From the NCBI GenBank assembly GCA_964553325.1, contig CAZKKI010000027.1, positions 1-64,000 of the forward strand: DNA of 64,000 nt. The letters run 5' to 3'. The notes beneath the pieces were generated by a model. The model worked only from the letters and a program-made list of their open reading frames with translations. It did not search any database and had not been told where the DNA came from. The position numbers and the translations under genes are program-made. This document shows positions 34,399 through 43,487 of this stretch, piece after piece. This stretch comes from BMS3ABIN04 sp964553325. Its GTDB lineage: Bacteria > Bacteroidota > Ignavibacteria > Ignavibacteriales > Melioribacteraceae. Every line of letters starts with the position of its first letter. Positions within the stretch are counted from its first letter, which is position 1.

Positions 34399-35757
34399 AT
34401 GGATTATATAATTTATTTTGTAATTACCATCGGCATTCTGGTTTTTGTGCACGAATTCGGCCACTTTGCCGCAGCAAAGCTTTGCAAAATGAGAGTTGAT
34501 GTATTTGCACTCGGAATGGGAAAACGATTGTTCGGATGGAACAAAATTACCGGCTTTTCGTTCGGCAATTTGCCCAAAGATTTGGATTTGGAAGGAAATA
34601 CCGATTACAGAGTAAGTATGTTGCCTTTGGGCGGATACGTGAAAATTGCCGGAATGGTCGACGAAAGTTTCGATACTAAATTTGCCAACGAGGAACCAAA
34701 ACCTTACGAATTCAGAGCGAAACCGACGTACCAAAAACTATTTGTAATTACAGCCGGCGTTTTGATGAACCTTTTATTAACGATTTTTATTTTCTGGGGC
34801 ATTAACGCTTATACCGGAAAACAAATTATTAAAGCCACTGAAATAGGTGTTGTTGCCGATACAAGTCTTGCCGCACAAGCCGGATTTCAAACCGGCGATA
34901 AAATTTTAGAAGTGAACGGACACAAAGTAAAAAACTGGCACGATTTAACCCTGTCATTCATCGAAGGGATAGGCAGCAACATAGAAGTTAAAGTTTTAAG
35001 AAACGGCGAAGAAATAACGCTAAATATCCCCAGCGAATTAATTTCGGAAAAGATTGTAAAAGAAAATTCGTTTTTACCTTTACCGTTTACAAAACCCTTT
35101 ATTCAAGATGTTGTTGAAAATTCACCGGCCGAAAAAAGCGGGATAAAACCGGGCGACATGTTCCTTAGCGTTAATAACATAGAAGTAAAAACCAGCGCGG
35201 AGGTTATCGAAATAATTTCTTCGCACAAAAACGTAGATATACCTATTAAAATTTTACGTAACGATAAAGATACCGTTCAAGTTTCAGTAAATCCGGGCGA
35301 AAAAGGGAAAATCGGTGTTTATATCGCCGATGTTTACGTCGGGCCCGTCGAATCGGACGATTACGGTTTGGGCGAATCGTTTGTTAAAGCTTTAAGCGAT
35401 ATCGGAAGGTACACGGCTTTAACTTTCTCAATGGTGTCGAACGTTATACGCGGAGACGTGGAATTCAACCAAGCTTTCGGGGGTCCCGTAAAAATTGCCA
35501 AGTTTGCAGCCAAGTCTGCCGATTCGGGAATGATGTCGTTCCTTTTTTTCCTTGCAATGCTTAGTTTAAGCCTTGCAATTATAAACATTATGCCTTTCCC
35601 GGTTCTCGACGGTGGTCATTTTGTTATTATTTTAATCGAAGGTATTATCGGCAAAGAGCTGCCGGTCAAAGTGAAAATCGCAATTCAAAACACCGGTTTT
35701 GTCATTTTACTTATGTTGATGGCATATATAATTTACAGCGATATAATCAGTTTGTAG
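34399..35757 (+). CDS. rseP: Site-2 membrane zinc protease RseP
   Basis: A 452-aa M50 intramembrane protease that cleaves anti-sigma factors and signal-peptide remnants. HExxH is His18-Glu19-Phe-Gly-His22 in the first helix, and the third ligand lies in NIMPFPVLDGGH at 396-407 with Asp404. Two PDZ domains fit about 125-205 and 215-300, both with AAQAG/SPAEKSGI-type carboxylate loops. AGGAG precedes the ATG by 11 bases. It may act on the one-helix membrane protein encoded next to the ECF sigma factor at the start of the window (speculative). The gene is probably ended by the hairpin at 35794-35828. Confidence 0.96.
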   Translation: MDYIIYFVITIGILVFVHEFGHFAAAKLCKMRVDVFALGMGKRLFGWNKITGFSFGNLPKDLDLEGNTDYRVSMLPLGGYVKIAGMVDESFDTKFANEEPKPYEFRAKPTYQKLFVITAGVLMNLLLTIFIFWGINAYTGKQIIKATEIGVVADTSLAAQAGFQTGDKILEVNGHKVKNWHDLTLSFIEGIGSNIEVKVLRNGEEITLNIPSELISEKIVKENSFLPLPFTKPFIQDVVENSPAEKSGIKPGDMFLSVNNIEVKTSAEVIEIISSHKNVDIPIKILRNDKDTVQVSVNPGEKGKIGVYIADVYVGPVESDDYGLGESFVKALSDIGRYTALTFSMVSNVIRGDVEFNQAFGGPVKIAKFAAKSADSGMMSFLFFLAMLSLSLAIINIMPFPVLDGGHFVIILIEGIIGKELPVKVKIAIQNTGFVILLMLMAYIIYSDIISL

Positions 35758-35793
35758 TATTTTCCGAAATAACATTTTCCATTTCACAAAATT

Positions 35794-35828
35794 AAATGCG
35801 GTGGCGGAAATATTCGTTGCCGCATTTT
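35794..35828 (+). terminator. Putative terminator after rseP
   Basis: The stem AAATGCGG (35794-35801) with CCGCATTT (35820-35827) can be extended inward by wobble pairs to 13 bp with an 8-base loop. The 3' T run is short. Confidence 0.55.
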
Positions 35829-35963
35829 ATGCCTGTTAATTAAACCCACAAAAAATTGTAATGATGTTTTACGATTATAAAAAATCCGGGTGTTTTTCAG
35901 AGAAATAAATTATCTTTACCATCCATTAAACAAAAATGTTAACAATCTCTGAAAGAATAAATT

Positions 35964-37148
35964 GTGGCCGTAAACCGCACAAATTTCATTTTAAGATTTT
36001 TCAAGCTTGAATCCTCCGGGGGAATCCTTTTAATGTTCGCAACGGTGCTTGCAATCATTTTTGCAAACACTCCGTTACAAAAATATTATTCGTTGCTCCT
36101 CGAAACTCCAGTGGAACTACGCATCGGTGCATTGGAAATTGCCAAACCGCTATTATTGTGGATTAACGACGGTTTAATGGCTATTTTCTTTTTTCTTGTC
36201 GGACTTGAATTAAAACGAGAATTAATCGAAGGAGAACTTTCCGATAAAAAAAGCATTATTCTTCCGGGAGTGGGAGCAATCGGCGGAATGGTTGTACCCG
36301 CGGCAATTTATATTTCATTCAACTTCGGGGATTCAACCGCAATTGCAGGGTGGGCGATTCCCGCAGCAACCGATATTGCCTTTGCTTTGGGCGTTTTGTC
36401 GTTACTCGGATCAAAAGTACCGACGGTAATAAAAATATTTCTAACTTCTTTGGCAATTTTCGACGACATTGGCGCAATCATAATTATAGCATTCTTTTAC
36501 ACTGCAAACATTTCTTTTACTTCGCTTGCCGTTGTGCTTGCGTGCATTGTCGTTTTAACAATTTTAAACAAAAGTAAAAACGAATCGAAAAGCTTGTACA
36601 TTTTGATCGGCGTAATTATGTGGACGGCGATGCTCAAGTCGGGCGTTCATGCAACCTTGGCCGGAGTAATTCTGGCAATGTTCATTCCGTTAAAATCATC
36701 GAAAGAGGAAAATTACTCGCCGTTGAAAACTTTGGAACACGATTTACACAATGCTGTTGCTTATGTTATTCTGCCCGTATTTGCCTTTGCAAATGCAGGA
36801 ATTAACCTTTCAGGAGTCGGAATCGATCAACTGTTACACGGCGTTCCGCTCGGTATTGCTTTGGGTCTATTTTTCGGGAAACAAATCGGGATATTCGGCG
36901 CAAGTTGGCTGACAATTAAACTTAAGTTCACCGAATTACCGGCGGGAATGACGTGGTTAACTTTATACGGAACAGCTATTGTTTGCGGAATCGGTTTTAC
37001 AATGAGCTTGTTTATCGGTTCGCTTGCATTCGGCGAATCCGGTTCAAATATTTTATTCGACGAACGCCTTGGAATTATAATCGGGTCACTCGTTTCGGGA
37101 GTTGTAGGGTATTTTGTTTTGCGTTCAGGTTTACGTTCCCGGAATTAA
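35964..37148 (+). CDS. nhaA: Na+/H+ antiporter NhaA
   Basis: A 394-aa, roughly 12-helix antiporter that exports Na+ (or Li+) in exchange for protons. It starts at a GTG at 35964. The ion-binding aspartates correspond to Asp137 in PAATDIAFALG and the pair Asp167-Asp168 in IFDDIGAI, close to Asp133/163/164 of the E. coli protein. The N-terminal amphipathic start FFKLESSGGILLMFAT and GLELKRELIEGELS after helix 2 are family typical. The gene is transcribed alone and is complete. Confidence 0.96.
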   Translation: MAVNRTNFILRFFKLESSGGILLMFATVLAIIFANTPLQKYYSLLLETPVELRIGALEIAKPLLLWINDGLMAIFFFLVGLELKRELIEGELSDKKSIILPGVGAIGGMVVPAAIYISFNFGDSTAIAGWAIPAATDIAFALGVLSLLGSKVPTVIKIFLTSLAIFDDIGAIIIIAFFYTANISFTSLAVVLACIVVLTILNKSKNESKSLYILIGVIMWTAMLKSGVHATLAGVILAMFIPLKSSKEENYSPLKTLEHDLHNAVAYVILPVFAFANAGINLSGVGIDQLLHGVPLGIALGLFFGKQIGIFGASWLTIKLKFTELPAGMTWLTLYGTAIVCGIGFTMSLFIGSLAFGESGSNILFDERLGIIIGSLVSGVVGYFVLRSGLRSRN

Positions 37149-37243
37149 TACTTTTGTTTCGTAAATCTGTTTAAAAATTAATCTTCAACTTTTCTATAAA
37201 TCATAATTCCCGTATTTTTAGAAATAAATAAAGCGAATTAAAT

Positions 37244-37696
37244 ATGAACGAACTTATTTATCATTTTTTCACCGACGACGATTTTTTAAGAATTTCCAAC
37301 AAAATAAAAGAAGCGGAAAAATCCACTTCGGGAGAAATCCGCGTTAGCATAAAAGAGGAAATTCCTTTTCTTAAAAGGAACAAAACAATTAAAGAACTTG
37401 CCGAAGAAGAATTTTTTAGATTAAACATGGATAAAACGCGGGACAAAACCGGCATACTTCTTTTTATTGTTCTGGGCGAAAGAAAATTTTATATTCTTGC
37501 AGACGAAGGAATCAACGAAAAAGTTACTCCCGATACTTGGGGAAGAATAAGAAGTTTAATGGAAGATGAATTCCGTAACGGTCGATTCACACTTGGAATT
37601 ATCAAAGGGGTTGAAGAAATAGGCAAAGTTTTATCTCAACATTTTCCCATCAAACCGGACGACACAAACGAGCTTTCCGACAGAGTGATAATTTAA
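37244..37696 (+). CDS. TPM-domain (TLP18.3/Psb32-like) cytoplasmic protein
   Basis: A 150-aa protein that is essentially one TPM domain. SGEIRVSIKEE near residue 30-40 and DKTGILLFIVLGERKFYILAD near 66-86 are its core strands. It has no signal peptide, unlike many two-part TPM proteins, which often come as an exported protein and a cytoplasmic partner. The molecular function of the family is poorly defined; acid-phosphatase and membrane-repair roles are reported for some members. It converges on the phosphatase gene with the two stop codons overlapping. Confidence 0.88.
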   Translation: MNELIYHFFTDDDFLRISNKIKEAEKSTSGEIRVSIKEEIPFLKRNKTIKELAEEEFFRLNMDKTRDKTGILLFIVLGERKFYILADEGINEKVTPDTWGRIRSLMEDEFRNGRFTLGIIKGVEEIGKVLSQHFPIKPDDTNELSDRVII

Positions 37697-38355
37697 TCCA
37701 ATCTATAAAGATAGTTGGGTATTAAAATTTTAAGCTTGCATCCGCTCGGTTTAACGTCTTCGGGTTGATCTCCGAGACAAGCAATTATTTCGTAATTCAA
37801 TCCGGTTAACTTTTCAATTATTTTACTTTTATAAACTATTGTTTTCAGATTCGCTTCGTTTCCGGTTCTACAAATTAAAGTATCGAATTCCGTATATCCT
37901 TCGTTCACCAAATTTGTTTTCGTCGCCTCGCATTGTTCCGCAGTTCTTCCGGTTAAAAAAATCACTTTTATTTTTCTTGAAATCAAATAATCGTACAATT
38001 TTTTAACGCCGGGAATAGCTTTTGCTTTTGCCGATTTAACCCATTCGTCCCAACTTCGCCACGTGTAACCGAAGCCAAGTTTTTTAGCATATTCGTAATT
38101 CGAAAGGGAAGTTTCGTCAACATCGAAAATTACAACGGACTTTTCCGTAACGGTTATATTTTCCAACTTTTCAATCGCTTCGGAAACAATCGAATCGACT
38201 TCTTCATCGAATTTACCCGATTCGTAATAATCCTTCACCCGGTTTTTAGCATCGGTGAGGTTAATTACAGCGGGGTTGCAACCGTAAAAAACGGAAGAAA
38301 GAAGAATTATAAAAAATACAAGGTGCGGCACTCGAGCGGAAATGTAATCCTTCAT
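37693..38355 (-). CDS. HAD-superfamily acid phosphatase lipoprotein (class B/C type)
   Basis: A 220-aa phosphatase of the HAD IIIB type (e(P4)/OlpA-like), which removes phosphate from nucleotides or sugar phosphates outside the cytoplasm. The catalytic motif DxDxT is Asp78-Val-Asp80-Glu-Thr82. The second motif is FLTGRT and the third is CLGDQPEDV. A lipobox-like YGC places the lipidated Cys at 26, so it is likely membrane anchored. Its ATG shares a base with the alaS stop codon (TAATG at 38353-38357), so it is translationally coupled to alaS. Confidence 0.9.
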   Translation of the reverse strand: MKDYISARVPHLVFFIILLSSVFYGCNPAVINLTDAKNRVKDYYESGKFDEEVDSIVSEAIEKLENITVTEKSVVIFDVDETSLSNYEYAKKLGFGYTWRSWDEWVKSAKAKAIPGVKKLYDYLISRKIKVIFLTGRTAEQCEATKTNLVNEGYTEFDTLICRTGNEANLKTIVYKSKIIEKLTGLNYEIIACLGDQPEDVKPSGCKLKILIPNYLYRLD

Positions 38356-40952
38356 TATAAAAGCTTTGCGATTATTTCATTTGTTTTTTCCAACGCTTCG
38401 TCAATTTTCGTCACATCTTTTCCTCCGGCAGTGGCAAGATGGGGTCTGCCCCCGCCGCCGCCGCTGACAATTTTAGCGATTGTTCCAACGATTTTTCCGG
38501 CGGCAAGATTATTGTTTTTAATCAAATCTTCGGATACCACACAAACAATACCCACTTTCCCGTTAAGTTCCGAAATCAACACTCCGACGCCGGATTTCAT
38601 TTTGTTTCTCAACTCGTCACCTAAAGATTTAAGTTCGTCCATACTGCCGGCATCGACTTTCGATTTGTATATTTTAATTCCTTTTACTTCATCCGGATTT
38701 TTCAAAACGTCGTTAATTCCGCCGAGTTTCTCTTTAAGTTTATATTCTGTCAGTTGTTTTTCTATTTTCTTCTTCTCGTCGAGCAACTGTATAATTTTCT
38801 CGTCGGCTTTTCTCAATTGATTTAATTGTTCCCAAATAAATCTTTCAACTCCTTCACCCGTAACCGCTTCAATTCTTCTTATTCCGCTAGCAATCGAAGA
38901 CTCGCTGATAATTTTGAACAACCCGATTTGAGAACTGTTTTTAACGTGGGTTCCTCCGCAAAATTCGAGAGAGAAGTCCCCGAATTGAACTACATTCACT
39001 CTGTCGCCGTATTTGTCGCCAAAGAACATTAGCGCTCCCATTTTCTTTGCTTGTTCGAACGGAATATTCCGGTGGTGTGTCAGTTCGATGTTTTCCCGAA
39101 GTTTTTCGTTAACCAACGCTTCAATATCACGTATCTCGGATTCCGAAAGTTTTTTATAGTGAGTAAAGTCGAATCTTAATCTGTCGGGACCCACATACGA
39201 ACCGGCTTGTTTTACGTGCGTGCCCAAAATTTTGCGTAAGGCGGCATGAAGGAAGTGCGTTGCCGAATGGTTGCGCATGATATCCCAGCGCCGTTTTTCA
39301 TCGACCTTTGCAATTACTTCCTCGCCGGGAAACAAATCGATATTTCCGGGTTTTTCCACAACATGCACAACTTGATTGTTAATTTTTGCAACATCCAAAA
39401 CGTTTAATTGCTCTCCGGAAACAATCAGCTTGCCCAAATCGTCTATTTGTCCGCCCGCTTCAACATAAAAGGGGGTTTTATCCAATAAAATCAAGCCTTT
39501 GTCTTCAACGGTTTTTTCGCCGATAATTTTTCCTTTTGCTTCCAGAGAATCGTAACCGACAAATTCCGTTGGTTCTTTGGTTACGGGTTCAATATCGGTC
39601 AATTCGGTTGCAATAATATTAACGGAAGCCAATTTGTCTTTTGTCGATTTTCTCGCCCGTTCTTTTTGCTCGGTCATTAATTCGTCAAACCGTTTTTCAT
39701 CTACGGAAAAACCGATTTCCTCGGCCATTACTTTTGTCAAATCGACGGGGAAGCCGAAGGTATCGTAAAGCTTGAAAGCGTCGTCTCCGGAAATTACATT
39801 TTTACCTTCGGATTTGGCTTTTTCCACAACTTGCTCGAACAATTCTATTCCTCTATCGAGCGTAACGTTAAAGCTTTCCTCTTCCGCTTTTATAATCTTT
39901 TCGATATTAGTTTGATTTGTTTTGATTTCGGGAAAAATTTCACCCATTCCGCCACCGGCTTTGGTTACAACGACGTCCACCAATTTGTAAAGAAACGGTT
40001 CCTTCAAATTAAGCTTTCTTCCGTATCTGGCTGCGCGCCTTAAAATTCTACGTAGCACATAACCTCGTCCCTCGTTACCCGGCACCGCACCGTCGGCAAT
40101 TGCGAAAGTCAACGTCCGGATATGATCGGAAATTACGCGCATTGCAACTTTGTGTTCTTCTTTTTCGTAAGATATTCCCGAAATTTCCGCGACCTCTTCA
40201 ATCAACGGCATAAAAATGTCGGTATCGTAATTCGAATTTTTATTTTGTAATACGGCACAGATACGTTCGAATCCCATACCCGTATCGATATGCTTTTTCG
40301 GTAACTCGTGCAGTGTACCGTTTTCATCCCGGTTATATTGAATGAACACTAAATTCCAAATTTCTATGCATTCTTCTTTTCCTGCATTTACGTATTCCGG
40401 GTTGTCAAAATCGTCGCTCAAATTAATATGTATTTCGGAACACGGTCCGCACGGTCCGGTTTCGCCCATTTCCCAGAAGTTATCTTTTTCACCGAAGCGC
40501 AAAATATGTCCCGGATTAATATCCGTTTCGTTTTTCCAAAGTTCGTAAGCTTCGTCGTCGGATTTGTAAACGGTAGCCCAAAGGCGTTCTTTCGGCAGTT
40601 TCCAAACCTCGGTTAATAATTCCCAAGCCCAAACGATAGCTTCTTTTTTATAATAATCGCCAAAAGACCAATTGCCCAGCATTTCGAAAAATGTATGGTG
40701 ATATGTATCGCGCCCCACTTCTTCCAAGTCGTTGTGTTTACCGCTTACGCGAATACATTTTTGTGTGTTGGCAACGCGTGTGTAATCCCGCTCGCCTTTA
40801 CCGAGAAATACGTCTTTAAACTGATTCATTCCCGCATTCGTAAAAAGAAGCGTTGGATCGTCGTAAGGTACAACGGGTGCGCTTGGAATTATTTTATGGT
40901 CTTTGCTCTTGAAAAATTCAAGAAATTGATTTCTTATTTCTTTTGAAGTCAT
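38355..40952 (-). CDS. alaS: Alanyl-tRNA synthetase
   Basis: An 865-aa class II synthetase that charges tRNA(Ala). The catalytic core is at the N-terminus (TSKEIRNQFLEFFKSKDHK). The editing domain carries the zinc ligands in HSATHFLHAALR (near 553) and CGGTHVKN (near 655). The C-terminal C-Ala part has GGGGGRPHLATAGG near 840, the glycine-rich stretch of the family. The length is normal for bacteria. It is probably co-transcribed with the downstream phosphatase gene. Confidence 0.97.
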   Translation of the reverse strand: MTSKEIRNQFLEFFKSKDHKIIPSAPVVPYDDPTLLFTNAGMNQFKDVFLGKGERDYTRVANTQKCIRVSGKHNDLEEVGRDTYHHTFFEMLGNWSFGDYYKKEAIVWAWELLTEVWKLPKERLWATVYKSDDEAYELWKNETDINPGHILRFGEKDNFWEMGETGPCGPCSEIHINLSDDFDNPEYVNAGKEECIEIWNLVFIQYNRDENGTLHELPKKHIDTGMGFERICAVLQNKNSNYDTDIFMPLIEEVAEISGISYEKEEHKVAMRVISDHIRTLTFAIADGAVPGNEGRGYVLRRILRRAARYGRKLNLKEPFLYKLVDVVVTKAGGGMGEIFPEIKTNQTNIEKIIKAEEESFNVTLDRGIELFEQVVEKAKSEGKNVISGDDAFKLYDTFGFPVDLTKVMAEEIGFSVDEKRFDELMTEQKERARKSTKDKLASVNIIATELTDIEPVTKEPTEFVGYDSLEAKGKIIGEKTVEDKGLILLDKTPFYVEAGGQIDDLGKLIVSGEQLNVLDVAKINNQVVHVVEKPGNIDLFPGEEVIAKVDEKRRWDIMRNHSATHFLHAALRKILGTHVKQAGSYVGPDRLRFDFTHYKKLSESEIRDIEALVNEKLRENIELTHHRNIPFEQAKKMGALMFFGDKYGDRVNVVQFGDFSLEFCGGTHVKNSSQIGLFKIISESSIASGIRRIEAVTGEGVERFIWEQLNQLRKADEKIIQLLDEKKKIEKQLTEYKLKEKLGGINDVLKNPDEVKGIKIYKSKVDAGSMDELKSLGDELRNKMKSGVGVLISELNGKVGIVCVVSEDLIKNNNLAAGKIVGTIAKIVSGGGGGRPHLATAGGKDVTKIDEALEKTNEIIAKLL

Positions 40953-41064
40953 ATCTTCAGCTTTTCCCGAAAATCATTAATATTAAAGTATGGAAATATA
41001 ATAAAACTATAATTAACTTTAACCGTTACGTCTTCGATGCCTTTCCAACAATTGCGGGGAACAA

Positions 41065-42366
41065 ATGATTGCGCGCTTCTTCGAGTTCGAAAAACTAAAC
41101 ACCAACCTTAAACAAGAAACCGTAGCCGGATTAACAACATTTTTAACAATGGGATATATCATCATCGTTAACCCGAAAATTCTGGAAACGGCAGGAATTC
41201 CGTTCGGACCGTCTATGGTTGCAACTATTCTAAGCGCTTTTTTCGGAACTTTTTTAATGGGCGTATATGCGAAGCGTCCGTTTGCAATTGCACCTTACAT
41301 GGGTGAAAATACTTTTATTGCATATACGGTTGTAAAAGTTTTGGGCTACAGTTGGCAAACCGCATTGGGCGCAATATTCGTAAGTGGTGTTTTGTTTACT
41401 TTGCTTACCCTATTCAACATAAGAAGCTGGCTCGCAAATTCAATTCCGGAAACATTAAAAATCGCTTTTGCGGTTGGAATCGGATTGTTCCTTGCTTTTA
41501 TCGGTTTGAATGAAACCGGTATAGTTCGCTTGGGTGTTGAAGGAGCGCCGGTACACATTGGAAATTTAAATACCGCGACGGTACAACTGGGCATTCTCGG
41601 ATTTATCATTGTGTCGGTATTAATGATAAGAAAAGTAAACGGCGCAATATTAATCGGGATTATAACCGTTACGCTAATCGGATTTATTACGGGCGTTTCA
41701 CCGTTACCGGAAAAATGGATAAGCGTTCCGCCTTCGCCTGAACCTATTTTAGGTAAATTGGATATTATGGGAGCATTAAGTTGGGGATTTGTTGCCGTAA
41801 TTCTCACGGTTTTTATTTTGGATTTCGTAGATACGATGGGAACGTTGATCGGCGTTTCTTATAATGCGGGTTTGCTCGACGAAAACGGCAATCTTCCCGA
41901 AATCGAAAAGCCGATGCTGTGCGACGCTCTTGCTACCATTGTTGCGGCTATTTTGGGAACAACGACTGCAGGCGTGTTTTTGGAATCGGTAAGCGGAATC
42001 AAATCGGGCGGAAGATCCGGTTTTACCGCGGTAGTGGTTTCAATCTTATTTCTATTCGCTCTCTTTTTTGCTCCGTTATTTATAGCGGTTCCGGCGTATG
42101 CTTACGGTCCGGCTTTAATAATAGTCGGGTTGTTAATGATGTCGTCGGTTACAAAAATAAATTTTTCGGATTTGTCCGATCTCGTTCCGGCTTTTTCGAT
42201 TATCGTACTAATGAGTTTCACATATAATCCCGGAATCGGAATGACATCCGGTTTTGTCCTTTATCCAGTTACGAAATTTTTCGCGGGGAAAATCAAAGAA
42301 GTGAAAACGGGAATGTGGATTTTGTTTTTATTTTCGGTATTGTTTTATGTTTTTTATCCTTATTAA
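41065..42366 (+). CDS. NCS2-family purine permease (AzgA/GhxP-like)
   Basis: A 433-aa membrane transporter of the nucleobase-cation symporter 2 family, subgroup for adenine, guanine or hypoxanthine. EKLNTNLKQETVAGLTTFLTMGYII at the start (read here as residues 9-33), APYMGENTFIAYTVV near 81 and FVDTMGTLIGVSYNAGL near 257 are subgroup marks. About 12-14 hydrophobic segments are visible. The substrate is most likely guanine/hypoxanthine or adenine, undecided. It converges on the next gene with a 4-base stop overlap. Confidence 0.92.
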   Translation: MIARFFEFEKLNTNLKQETVAGLTTFLTMGYIIIVNPKILETAGIPFGPSMVATILSAFFGTFLMGVYAKRPFAIAPYMGENTFIAYTVVKVLGYSWQTALGAIFVSGVLFTLLTLFNIRSWLANSIPETLKIAFAVGIGLFLAFIGLNETGIVRLGVEGAPVHIGNLNTATVQLGILGFIIVSVLMIRKVNGAILIGIITVTLIGFITGVSPLPEKWISVPPSPEPILGKLDIMGALSWGFVAVILTVFILDFVDTMGTLIGVSYNAGLLDENGNLPEIEKPMLCDALATIVAAILGTTTAGVFLESVSGIKSGGRSGFTAVVVSILFLFALFFAPLFIAVPAYAYGPALIIVGLLMMSSVTKINFSDLSDLVPAFSIIVLMSFTYNPGIGMTSGFVLYPVTKFFAGKIKEVKTGMWILFLFSVLFYVFYPY

Positions 42367-42878
42367 CTTCCGTTACTAATCGTATCTTTTTTGCGTGAAG
42401 TTAAAATTCCAACTCCGATTATAATTAAAACCACCGGCCACACATTCAGTAAAATTACCACCGTTTTATCTACCGCCAAATCAATAAACCAAAATATTTC
42501 GGAATACGGAATTACCAAAGAAACCAATATCAATAAAATTCCGAAAACAAGATGGAATTTCAAATCACGGGAGTTTAGAAACAACATCAAATTTGCAGCA
42601 CCCAAAATAAAAAACACGGTCATTGCAAAATATCCGGCGGAGTAATTAATTACGAAAACCAACGGCAGAAGCAGTTCCAAGCCGATTAAAAATAAAGAAA
42701 CGCCTAAAAATAATATGCCGTGTTTGGTTGTTCCGAAAGAGAAAAAAACGGCAAACAATCCGTAAAGCAAGAAAACAACACCAAGCACGGTTGCCTGCAC
42801 TTCTTGATTTCTTAAAAAATACAAGAAGCCAATCAAAATTAAAATTCCGGCTAAAATATTTTGAATTCTTGCACTCAA
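42363..42878 (-). CDS. Small polytopic membrane protein of unknown function
   Basis: A 171-aa protein with about six hydrophobic segments and few polar residues, ending LTSRKKDTISNGS in the cytoplasm. The C-terminal segment VWPVVLIIIGVGIL has the WPxxLIxxG pattern seen in LiaI/LiaF-type and DUF5668-type envelope-stress proteins. That similarity is short, so the family is uncertain. It stands alone on the minus strand. Confidence 0.7.
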   Translation of the reverse strand: MSARIQNILAGILILIGFLYFLRNQEVQATVLGVVFLLYGLFAVFFSFGTTKHGILFLGVSLFLIGLELLLPLVFVINYSAGYFAMTVFFILGAANLMLFLNSRDLKFHLVFGILLILVSLVIPYSEIFWFIDLAVDKTVVILLNVWPVVLIIIGVGILTSRKKDTISNGS

Positions 42879-42996
42879 TTTGTAATCACCGTTAAAATTT
42901 TGAATGTTAATTTACTAATTTTCGATTTTTGTTATTACGGAAATAATTTCACAGATGCGAAATTCTTTAAGTATATTTCGAAACATGAATCTTCCC

Positions 42997-43015
42997 GTTT
43001 GATAAATCATCAAAC
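42997..43015. promoter_or_regulatory. 7-5-7 inverted repeat upstream of the OsmC gene
   Basis: GTTTGAT-aaatc-ATCAAAC is a perfect 7-bp dyad 40 bases before the ATG at 43056. It resembles a CRP/FNR-type half-site pair (TTGAT/ATCAA), but with a 5-base instead of a 4-base spacer. Confidence 0.4.
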
Positions 43016-43055
43016 AAAAACAAATTCAGTTTTTTAAGAACGAAAAGGAGAAAAT

Positions 43056-43487
43056 ATGGGTGTAGCAAAAGCATATTTGAAACAAATCAAAGGAATCACA
43101 TTCGTAGGAAAAACCGATTCGAATCATTGGGTAACCGTAGACGGTCCGGAAGACTTCGGGGGAAGCAATGCGGCAATTAGACCGAAAGAGCTGTTATTAT
43201 TAAGTTTAGCGGGTTGTACGGCCAGCGATGTAGCCGCAATTCTCCAAAAGAAAAGAGTTAAGTTGGATGATTTCGAGATGAATATTTCCGCCGAAACAAC
43301 GGATACCCACCCGAAAGTTTATTCCAAAATTCACCTCGAGTTTGTTTTCTACGGAAAAGACATAAAAGAAAAAGACGTGGAACGGGCAATCGAGCTTTCC
43401 CAAGAAATTTACTGCGGGGTAACCGCAATGTTAAAAAGTTCCGTTGAAATCACACATTCCTACAAAATAGTTTCTACGGAAGAATAA
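43056..43487 (+). CDS. OsmC-family peroxide/thiol-stress protein
   Basis: A 143-aa protein of the OsmC/Ohr fold, which reduces organic hydroperoxides through two cysteines. The catalytic pair is Cys54 in LLSLAGCTASDVAA and Cys120 in EIYCGVTAML. The length is normal for the short YhfA-like branch. A strong AAGGAG (43045-43050) precedes the ATG. The stop codon abuts the ATG of the next gene (TAAATG). Reductant and substrate are not determined. Confidence 0.93.
   Translation: MGVAKAYLKQIKGITFVGKTDSNHWVTVDGPEDFGGSNAAIRPKELLLLSLAGCTASDVAAILQKKRVKLDDFEMNISAETTDTHPKVYSKIHLEFVFYGKDIKEKDVERAIELSQEIYCGVTAMLKSSVEITHSYKIVSTEE

Noticed and set aside
38323..38820. Open frame of about 165 codons on the plus strand opposite alaS
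   Set aside because: It is antisense to the conserved C-Ala part of alaS; the Ser/Pro/Phe-rich product looks like a reverse-frame shadow.
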